From NCBI GenBank assembly GCA_964464965.1, contig CAYXHM010000002.1, forward strand, positions 506,778 through 570,777: a stretch of DNA of 64,000 nucleotides. Reading direction: 5' to 3'. Of this stretch, positions 58,216 to 64,000 are shown in pieces; the stretch's first letter is position 1, and the number at the start of each line of letters is the position of its first letter. A program made the position numbers and the translations under genes. Under the pieces are notes generated by a model. The model did not search any database. It saw only the letters and a list, made by a program, of their open reading frames with translations, and was not told the DNA's origin. The DNA is from UBA5543 sp964464965. Lineage in GTDB: Bacteria; Bacteroidota; Bacteroidia; Chitinophagales; Chitinophagaceae.

Positions 58216-59340
58216 CTATTTTATTGCGTTACGTATTGCCTGGGCTTTAGATACCGCTTCCGATATGCTATCACCGTTTACTGTAATATGCCCTATTTTT
58301 CTTCCCTCTTTACTGTTCTTTTTACCATACCAGTGCAGGTGGGCATCTTTTGTGCTCAACGCTGCTTTGATGGTGCTTTCAAGTTCGGCTTTTTGCCCTT
58401 CGGCCGGCTCTAAGATATTTATCATTACCGACTTTTTATGCGCCGTCGTATCACCGGGTGGCATACCTGTTATTGCCCTTATCAGTTGCTCGTATTGAGA
58501 GGTAACGCAGGCTTCTATAGTATGGTGTCCGCTGTTGTGCGGGCGTGGTGCCAGTTCATTCACTATTATTTCGTCATCCACCGTCAGGAACATTTCTACA
58601 GCTACTATGCCTACCAGCTCCAGCGCCTGTGCAATGCGTATGGCCAGGTCGCGCACCTGTGCAGTGTTACGGTTGGTGATTTCTGCAGGTGCCAACTGAT
58701 AGTCCAGCAGGTTTTTACTTTTATCAAAGGTCATTTCCACCGGGTCGTAACAGTTTACATCTCCTGCTTCATTTCTTGATACTATCACAGCTATTTCCTT
58801 TCTTATCTGCACCAATTCTTCCAGCACGCAGGGTACATCAAAGGCATTGGCTATATCAGCTTCGTTGTGCAGCATCATCACGCCTTTTCCATCATAGCCA
58901 TCGCGGCACATTTTCAGGCAGGCGGGCAGCCGGTTTTTATGGCTTTGCAGTGCCTTTTTATCTTTTACCAATATGCCGGGTGCTACCGGTATCCCGTGTT
59001 GCAGTAAAAATTCTTTCTGGCTGTATTTATCCTGCACTATTCGTATTACTGCAGGGCTGGGATGTACTTTTACGCCTGTTGATGCCAGGTATTCCAGCGC
59101 ATCCACATTTACCGCTTCTTTTTCTATGGTAATGATGTCTAACCCCTGGCCAAACTTTACTACAGCATCATAATCCAGTGTGTCTCCAACTACAAAGTTA
59201 TTGGTGTAACGGGCACAGGTTGCATCCAGGCTTGTATCCAGCACATGTACGTACAAGCCAAAATCTACAGCGTGGCGTATGAGCATTCCACCCAACTGGC
59301 CGCCACCCAACACGCCTATATGTATATCCTTATCTATCAT
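58216..59340 (-). CDS. purK: 5-(carboxyamino)imidazole ribonucleotide synthase
   Basis: An ATP-grasp enzyme that carboxylates AIR with bicarbonate, feeding PurE. The 374-residue protein has the N-terminal GVLGGGQLGGML, the ATP-grasp lysine and loop region LKMCRDGYDGKGVMM, VEMFLTVDDEIIVNELAPRP with the Mg-binding Glu/Asn, and HNSGHHTIEAC. It starts at an ATG at 59340 and is co-transcribed with purE. Confidence 0.97.
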   Translation of the reverse strand: MIDKDIHIGVLGGGQLGGMLIRHAVDFGLYVHVLDTSLDATCARYTNNFVVGDTLDYDAVVKFGQGLDIITIEKEAVNVDALEYLASTGVKVHPSPAVIRIVQDKYSQKEFLLQHGIPVAPGILVKDKKALQSHKNRLPACLKMCRDGYDGKGVMMLHNEADIANAFDVPCVLEELVQIRKEIAVIVSRNEAGDVNCYDPVEMTFDKSKNLLDYQLAPAEITNRNTAQVRDLAIRIAQALELVGIVAVEMFLTVDDEIIVNELAPRPHNSGHHTIEACVTSQYEQLIRAITGMPPGDTTAHKKSVMINILEPAEGQKAELESTIKAALSTKDAHLHWYGKKNSKEGRKIGHITVNGDSISEAVSKAQAIRNAIK

Positions 59341-59437
59341 AAGGCTGCAAATTTAGTATTTGAACGCCATATATATCCGCATTTACAGCGCCATGCCATG
59401 CATATACTGAATTTATTTTTCACTCATAAAAAATCCC

Positions 59438-59445
59438 TATCTTTG
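59438..59445 (+). promoter_or_regulatory. Candidate -7 element for the DUF4290-murA unit
   Basis: TATCTTTG, a perfect TAnnTTTG, about 150 bases upstream of the ATG at 59594. It implies a long 5' leader. No clear -33 TTG. Confidence 0.4.
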
Positions 59446-59593
59446 TTGTAACAACCCCCGGTAATATTATCCTCCCTCCTCTTTTTTGCAGGATAAGACG
59501 TACCAACAGTAATGCGCAATATATCAATACAGCCCCGGCGCTAATACACAGTTGTTTTTAAACCTTTTCTTTACTTTTATATTAATACGATTA

Positions 59594-60292
59594 ATGGAAT
59601 ATAATACTACGCGCAATAAGCTGCTGATACCTGAATATGGAAGAAACGTGCAAAAAATGGTTTCGCACATGCTTACTATTGAGGATAGGGAAAAGCGCAC
59701 CCGCTATGCAGAAATGCTGATAGAGCTAATGGCTACCCTCAATCCCGGCCTGAAAATTATGGAGGACTACAAGCATAAGCTATGGGACCACCTGCATATG
59801 ATCTCAGACTTTACCCTGGATGTTGACAGCCCGTACCCTACTCCTACGCGCGAGGAAATGTTCCGCAAACCAGACCCCATACCTTACCCCCAAACAAGGG
59901 TTGCGGTACGCCACTTTGGTAAAAACCTGAATTCTATAATAGAAAAGGCGATGGCGGAGACAGATGAAGAAAAACGCCGCAGTCTTACGCAACTTATAGG
60001 TTACTATATGAAACTGGCATACATCAACTGGCACAGGGAGCCTGTGCACGATGATATGATAAAGAACGAGTTGTCTGTACTTACAGGAGGCAAACTGCAA
60101 TACGAGCAAGGTGGCTACCGTGTATATTTTGACACCCGTCAAAATTTCGCCAGCAGCAGCAATAACAAAGGCCGTAACAATAATAACAAGGGTAGAAACA
60201 ATAATAACCGCAGCAATACTAACACCAGTAGCAACAGTGGCGGCGGTGGATTCAGCAAGCACAGGAAATTTAAGAACAACAGGAATAAATAG
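59594..60292 (+). CDS. DUF4290 protein with Asn/Arg/Gly-rich tail
   Basis: From the ATG at 59594 it has 232 residues; the open frame to 59552 adds hydrophobic residues not typical of the family. It shows the DUF4290 pattern: YNTTRNKLLIPEYGRNVQKM, PGLKIMEDYKHKLWDHLHMI, PQTRVAVRHFGKNLNSII, and IGYYMKLAYINWHREPVHDD. The last roughly 45 residues are low-complexity Asn/Gly/Arg/Lys/Ser, a likely nucleic-acid-binding or flexible tail. It is 13 bases upstream of murA, so the two are probably co-transcribed. Function unknown. Confidence 0.82.
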   Translation: MEYNTTRNKLLIPEYGRNVQKMVSHMLTIEDREKRTRYAEMLIELMATLNPGLKIMEDYKHKLWDHLHMISDFTLDVDSPYPTPTREEMFRKPDPIPYPQTRVAVRHFGKNLNSIIEKAMAETDEEKRRSLTQLIGYYMKLAYINWHREPVHDDMIKNELSVLTGGKLQYEQGGYRVYFDTRQNFASSSNNKGRNNNNKGRNNNNRSNTNTSSNSGGGGFSKHRKFKNNRNK

Positions 60293-60305
60293 ATAAGCGA
60301 CAGCA

Positions 60306-61616
60306 ATGAGTGCTTTTGAAATTCACGGCGGCAAAACCCTTAGAGGTGAAATAACAGCACAGGGTGCTAAAAACGAGGCTCTGCAGGTGCTTTGCGCGGC
60401 ATTGCTTACAGACCAGCCTGTTACATTTACCAATGTGCCGGATATATTGGATGTAAATACCCTGATAGAGGTAATCGGCGACATGGGTGTTACAGTTACC
60501 CGTCCATCTGCACATACTGTTACCCTACACGCTACTGGTGTAAATGAAAGTTTTTTTGTTGACCCGGCTTTTAAAAGGAAATCATCTAAGCTGAGGGGCG
60601 CCGTAATGCTGGCTGGCCCAATGCTGGCACGCTATAAAAAAGCACACATACCCCAGCCGGGTGGTGACAAAATAGGACGCCGCAGGCTGGATACACACAT
60701 ACGTGGTTTTGAAAAACTGGGTGTACGTTTTGAATACGATAATGATGAAAGCCTGTTCTCGCTGGATGGCAGTGAAATGCACGGTGCGCACATACTTATG
60801 GAGGAGCCATCGGTTACAGGTACTGCCAACATACTGATGGCCGCTGTGCTGACACCGGGTACAACTACTATATACAATGCCGCCTGCGAACCTTATGTAC
60901 AGCAACTGTGCCATATGCTTAACCGCATGGGCGCTAAAATAAGCGGTATAGCGTCAAATCACATAACAGTAGAAGGTGTTGAAAAACTGGCCGGCTGCGA
61001 GCACCGTATGCTGGCAGATATGATAGAAGTAGGCTCTTTTATAGGTTTGGCTGCTGTAACCAACAGCGAAATAACTATTAAAAATGCCGACGTACAGCAC
61101 CTTGGCAATATCCCCGAAACTTTTCAACGATTAGGCATACAGTTGTCTATCCAGGGAGATGATATATACATACCTCAGCAGGACCAATATAAGATTCAGA
61201 AATTTATTGATGGCTCTATACTTACTGTGTACGACCATCCATGGCCGGGCTTTACACCGGATTTGCTGAGCATTGTACTGGTAACTGCAACACAGGCTAA
61301 AGGCACAGTACTGGTGCACCAGAAAATGTTTGAAAGCAGGCTGTTTTTCGTAGATAAGCTGATTGAGATGGGGGCACAGATAGTATTGTGCGACCCGCAC
61401 CGCGCCGTGGTAATAGGCCTGGACAGGCAAGTGCCGCTACGGGGTATTACCATGACCAGCCCTGATATACGGGCGGGGGTAGCGCTGCTTATTGCCGCAT
61501 TATCTGCCAAAGGCAAGAGTACCATACACAACATTAACCAGATAGACCGTGGTTACGAACGTATAGATGAGCGTCTTAACGCACTGGGGGCGGATATCCG
61601 CCGCGTGGAAGGCTAG
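60306..61616 (+). CDS. murA: UDP-N-acetylglucosamine 1-carboxyvinyltransferase, Asp-type active site
   Basis: The first committed step of peptidoglycan synthesis, adding enolpyruvate to UDP-GlcNAc. The 436-residue protein has the family core (GAKNEALQVLCAALL with Lys22, LRGAVMLAGPMLARYKKA, SPDIRAGVALLIAAL). In the mobile loop, the residue equal to Cys115 of E. coli is Asp121 in PQPGGDKIGRRRLDTH. Cys-to-Asp enzymes are active but not alkylated by fosfomycin, as in Mycobacterium and Chlamydia. It is coupled to the DUF4290 gene. Confidence 0.96.
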   Translation: MSAFEIHGGKTLRGEITAQGAKNEALQVLCAALLTDQPVTFTNVPDILDVNTLIEVIGDMGVTVTRPSAHTVTLHATGVNESFFVDPAFKRKSSKLRGAVMLAGPMLARYKKAHIPQPGGDKIGRRRLDTHIRGFEKLGVRFEYDNDESLFSLDGSEMHGAHILMEEPSVTGTANILMAAVLTPGTTTIYNAACEPYVQQLCHMLNRMGAKISGIASNHITVEGVEKLAGCEHRMLADMIEVGSFIGLAAVTNSEITIKNADVQHLGNIPETFQRLGIQLSIQGDDIYIPQQDQYKIQKFIDGSILTVYDHPWPGFTPDLLSIVLVTATQAKGTVLVHQKMFESRLFFVDKLIEMGAQIVLCDPHRAVVIGLDRQVPLRGITMTSPDIRAGVALLIAALSAKGKSTIHNINQIDRGYERIDERLNALGADIRRVEG

Positions 61617-61708
61617 GCAAGGTATCGGTAAAGCGCATCAGATTTATTTTTTTTAAACATTTACTGCATCTTTTTGTTATAGCTGTTAACAACAAAAAAA
61701 TGTATGTT

Positions 61709-62248
61709 ATGAAAGGTTTCACACTATCAGTATTCTTTGGCCTGCTCCTTATATCGTCTTGTACCTGCAACGACAACAACGATACTGCTGACGGCACTAT
61801 GACAGATACAACATCTGCAACAGCTACTACTCCTGTAGATGCACCGGCAGCAGATGGAACTGTTAATAATCAAGCGGAAAGTAATGCCGCAGTAAATGAT
61901 GAGCGCTACAGGCGCATGTTTAACCTGCAGGGATATACTGACGAACAGGTGCGTGAATACCGTCGCCTGCACGATGAGATGGATTGGGGCGGAGTACCCG
62001 GTTTCTATCCTGAAGCCAGCACAAGGCCGCTTACAGAAGAAGATACGCGCTACCTGACGAAGTGGGGACATAAAGTAATGCTGAATGAAATATATGCCCG
62101 CCATGGCATGACATTTGACGATCCGGATTTAAAAGAACATTTTACAGGCTTCGGCTGGTACAGTCCGTCATCAGCTAATGTAAATTCAAAACTTACTGCG
62201 CAGGAAAAAGAAAATATCGCTTTCCTGAACAGCCACCCCGCACAGTAA
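61709..62248 (+). CDS. YARHG-domain lipoprotein
   Basis: From the ATG at 61709 it has 179 residues (an ATG at 61700 would add MYV). The lipidated Cys follows LLLISSC. A Thr/Ala/Asp-rich linker (about 25-60) precedes a helical segment and a C-terminal YARHG domain: MLNEIYARHGMTFDDPDLKE and GWYSPSSANVNSKLTAQEKENI, compressed here. YARHG is an extracellular domain thought to bind peptidoglycan or other surface ligands. It is followed by a strong hairpin terminator. Confidence 0.85.
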   Translation: MKGFTLSVFFGLLLISSCTCNDNNDTADGTMTDTTSATATTPVDAPAADGTVNNQAESNAAVNDERYRRMFNLQGYTDEQVREYRRLHDEMDWGGVPGFYPEASTRPLTEEDTRYLTKWGHKVMLNEIYARHGMTFDDPDLKEHFTGFGWYSPSSANVNSKLTAQEKENIAFLNSHPAQ

Positions 62249-62270
62249 GCCTCCGTAGAATAATATTTAT

Positions 62271-62306
62271 AAAAAATGACGTACCCTGGCGGTACGTCAT
62301 TTTTAT
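62271..62306. terminator. Bidirectional terminator between YARHG and rhodanese genes
   Basis: Perfect stem AAAATGACGTACC/GGTACGTCATTTT (62273-62285 with 62291-62303), loop CTGGC, with A runs before and T runs after. It suits both convergent transcripts. Confidence 0.92.
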
Positions 62307-62323
62307 ATTATTCAGCAATTCAG

Positions 62324-62626
62324 TTATTGTTGAACCTCATTTTTACGCCACGCAACCATACCCCCTTCCAGGTTATACAAATCGTTAAATCCATATTCAC
62401 CAAGCCTTTGTATGGCAATAGCGCTACGGATGCCCTTTTCGCAATAAAGTACAATAGTAGCTTTTGCATCCAGTTCGTTTTTCCGCACCATTAGTTCTCC
62501 AAATGGGATGTGCTCCCCGCCTATATTATATGCATTACGCTCCCAATCTTCCCTTACATCCAGCAAAATGAACTTTTTATTGTCCACCTGCCAACATTTT
62601 AACTCGGGGGGTGTTATAGTTTTCAT
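62324..62626 (-). CDS. Rhodanese-like domain protein
   Basis: A 100-residue single-domain rhodanese. The active-site loop is CEKGIR with the persulfide-forming Cys, and the family ends LEGGMVAW. Cytoplasmic. Likely a sulfur carrier or thiosulfate/persulfide transferase. Single-domain versions of this type are common in Bacteroidota. It lies alone on the minus strand with a terminator just downstream. Confidence 0.92.
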   Translation of the reverse strand: MKTITPPELKCWQVDNKKFILLDVREDWERNAYNIGGEHIPFGELMVRKNELDAKATIVLYCEKGIRSAIAIQRLGEYGFNDLYNLEGGMVAWRKNEVQQ

Positions 62627-62717
62627 TATATAGCTATAAATAAATCTTTAGCGCAAGTTAACGTTATAATAAAATATAGTCCCATATATTTGCTACTTAA
62701 ACAATTAATGTATGTAC

Positions 62718-63383
62718 ATGAAAAATTTATTATTATTCCCGATTGTAGCCGGTACGCTATTTATTGCATCTTGCCAGGATGCGCCTGAGGCAGATAACGC
62801 TGAAGTAACAGAAGCCCAGGAGGTTGAAACTACAGCAGGTAATACCTATGCAGCAGATGTATCTCAAAGTAAAGTAGAATGGATAGGTACAAAGCCTGTA
62901 GGCCAGCATCACGGTACTTTTAAACTGCAGAATGGTACCCTTATAGTGTCTGAAAATGCGCTGAAAGGCGGTACGTTTACTGTAGATATTAAGAGTGTAA
63001 CTCCTGATGACCAGGACGCAGAAGGTAATGCAAAACTACAGGGTCACCTGATGAGTGCAGACTTTTTTGATGCTGAGAAACACCCTACCGGTACGTTTGA
63101 AATAACAAATGTAACTGAAGGCGTACAAAATACAGACGGCCTGGTAATGAAAGACGCAACACATACCATTACAGGTAACCTTACTCTGAAAGGGGTTACA
63201 AAAAGCATAACATTTCCTGCAAAAGTTCAGGTTGCAGAAAGCAACATTACTGCAGATGCTAACTTTAATATAGACCGTACCCAGTGGGAAATAGTTTATG
63301 GTAACGATAAGAGCCTTGGCGATAAATTCATCCGCCCAGAGGTAAATCTTCAGGTACACCTGGTTGCTAACAAGCAGATGTAA
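62718..63383 (+). CDS. YceI-family lipoprotein
   Basis: From the ATG at 62718 it has 221 residues. The lipidated Cys follows LFIASC, and an acidic Glu/Ala/Asp linker leads to the YceI lipocalin-like barrel (about 45-221). The pattern includes VEWIGTKPVGQHHGTFKLQNG, GGTFTVDIKSVTPDD, LMSADFFDAEKHPTGTFEIT, and IDRTQWEIVYGNDKSLGDKF. YceI barrels bind isoprenoid quinones or other lipids in the envelope. A terminator follows. Confidence 0.93.
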   Translation: MKNLLLFPIVAGTLFIASCQDAPEADNAEVTEAQEVETTAGNTYAADVSQSKVEWIGTKPVGQHHGTFKLQNGTLIVSENALKGGTFTVDIKSVTPDDQDAEGNAKLQGHLMSADFFDAEKHPTGTFEITNVTEGVQNTDGLVMKDATHTITGNLTLKGVTKSITFPAKVQVAESNITADANFNIDRTQWEIVYGNDKSLGDKFIRPEVNLQVHLVANKQM

Positions 63384-63406
63384 GTTTTTTTCATAATTAT
63401 AGTTTT

Positions 63407-63441
63407 ACCCGGCCTTGCAAATTTTGCAGGGCCGGGTTTTT
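63407..63441 (+). terminator. Intrinsic terminator after the yceI-like gene
   Basis: A 14-bp stem ACCCGGCCTTGCAA/TTGCAGGGCCGGGT (63407-63420 with 63424-63437, one G-U pair), loop ATT, then a T tract to 63441. Confidence 0.92.
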
Positions 63442-63480
63442 ATATGCGTAAAGCCTGGTTGAAATGCAGCTAGTAGTGCC

Positions 63481-63660
63481 AAAAAAAAGAGGCCCTGAAA
63501 AGGACCTCTGTATATAAGGGATAAGAGAGAGACTCATTTATGTACGCTGTTTACTTTTTACAGAGGGGTGTACCCATAGTTGCCCATGGAAGATGACTTT
63601 TTCTCTTGTTCCGCAATGCCTTACAATAATATTCTTCCCTTTATAATGTACGGCTATATT
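63481..63660 (-). ncRNA. Candidate small RNA with its own terminator
   Basis: On the minus strand, a hairpin AGAGGTCC-TTTTCA-GGGCCTCT (plus-strand 63488-63509, one mismatch) is followed by eight T (complement of 63481-63488). No minus-strand open frame ends there, so an RNA gene is likely. Upstream, complement of about 63660-63670 gives CATATTTG, one change from TAnnTTTG, with TTTG about 20 bases before. Within, a 5' AAGGGA segment can pair with a 3' TCCCTT segment near the end, giving a long irregular hairpin of about 170-180 nt, like 6S RNA. The boundaries and 6S identity are inference. Confidence 0.35.
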
Positions 63661-63755
63661 GCGCTACAAATATGGTGTTCTGGCTCATATACATCAAACA
63701 ACTGTTAAGCGTTAACGAGACATTAACAAAGCATGACAGAACTCAACTAAAAGAA

Positions 63756-63780
63756 AAAAGCAGCCTTTATGGCTGCTTTT
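63756..63780 (-). terminator. Intrinsic terminator of the right-edge gene
   Basis: Perfect 10-bp stem AAAAGCAGCC/GGCTGCTTTT (63756-63765 with 63771-63780) and loop TTTAT. Read on the minus strand it is followed by a T-rich tract, directly after the stop at 63804. Confidence 0.85.
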
Positions 63781-63803
63781 TATATATCGTATAGAAGGAT
63801 AGA

Positions 63804-64000
63804 TTATTGCTGTGTAGCAGTATAAACTACATCTACCGCATAAGTACCTGCAGGATATGCAAAACCCGGAGTAGCTTTGTACATCACGCTGAATTTCTGG
63901 TCGCCACCGCGGTTTGCAGCAGTTATCAGGTTTTGGTTAGCATTGGTAAGTGTAGCATATGTGCTGCTTGAAAACGGTGTAGCTATTGCACCACCTGTAC
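63804..64000 (-). CDS. C-terminal end of a secreted-type protein, rest outside window
   Basis: An open frame enters from the right edge and ends at a TAA (complement of 63804-63806). The visible 65 residues include ATLTNANQNLITAANRGGDQ, then FSVMYKATPGFAYPAGTYAV and the end DVVYTATQQ. The alternating strand pattern ending AGTYxVxVxYTAT is like the last strands of extracellular beta-sandwich (WxL/DUF4402-type) surface proteins in Bacteroidota. A dedicated terminator follows. The N-terminal part is not in the window, so identity is open. Confidence 0.75.
   Translation of the reverse strand, partial: TGGAIATPFSSSTYATLTNANQNLITAANRGGDQKFSVMYKATPGFAYPAGTYAVDVVYTATQQ

Noticed and set aside
1..64000. 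tRNA/rRNA genes, CRISPR arrays, insertion sequences, prophage
   Set aside because: None recognised by reading for T-loop motifs, regularly spaced repeats, transposase/integrase motifs or phage structural genes. A dedicated tRNA or covariance search was not possible.

Overview
The window is a 64 kb chromosomal segment of a member of the Bacteroidota, most likely the Chitinophagia/Chitinophagales. Supporting signs are two secreted proteins with type IX secretion C-terminal domains (one type A, one type B), the gliding lipoprotein GldH, two large TonB-dependent/OMP barrels, several Bacteroidota-restricted families (DUF4290, DUF4783, GSCFA, TIGR02757, DUF4856), and repeated TAnnTTTG -7 promoter elements. 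No rRNA, tRNA, CRISPR array, intact transposase or prophage was found. Genes are dense, and many convergent pairs share their stop codons.

Layout. 1-7.6 kb: uvrB (5' end outside the window), a small barrel, a Rossmann protein, a GNAT protein, and a short aerotolerance-type operon (DUF58, BatD-like, BatA). 7.8-16.7 kb: a lipoprotein, a glycosyltransferase and rnhB run rightward; an orphan histidine kinase, gldH and yicC run leftward; then an EnvC-type protein with a degenerate LytM domain, gpmI, and a DUF4783 protein with a strong terminator. 16.9-24.8 kb: a T9SS-A beta-propeller-like protein, an XRE-pentapeptide fusion, and a group of small stress-type genes (DUF1801, YjdM zinc ribbon, an HxlR regulator divergent from a thioredoxin, a double DUF1801 protein, a VOC protein, a MORN-like lipoprotein). 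24-36 kb: TIGR02757 and cyclophilin, corA, GSCFA, bactofilin, yidC, a T9SS-B protein, feoB without feoA, and a PAS protein carrying an ethylene-receptor-like membrane domain.

36-44 kb: an OMP_b-brl_3 barrel, DUF4197, a four-repeat DUF349 protein, the iscS-iscU-iscA core on the minus strand, and methylmalonyl-CoA epimerase. 44-48.6 kb: an AT-richer accessory patch with a Wzz-like protein and a nucleotidyltransferase-epimerase-methyltransferase cassette. 48.6-56 kb: a PDZ-alpha/beta-hydrolase, then a compact minus-strand operon DUF4856 - imelysin-like lipoprotein - HTTM (vitamin K-dependent carboxylase-like) membrane protein - FecA-like TonB receptor. This is the strongest candidate for a little-described system, probably for metal uptake with an unusual modification step. 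56-64 kb: a methyltransferase, a barrel, purK-purE, DUF4290, murA (active-site Cys replaced by Asp), a YARHG lipoprotein, a rhodanese, a YceI lipoprotein, a candidate small RNA, and the 3' end of a secreted-type protein.

Positions, motifs and overlaps were read directly from the sequence. Family names come from pattern recognition without database searches. Regulatory sites are inferences by eye.
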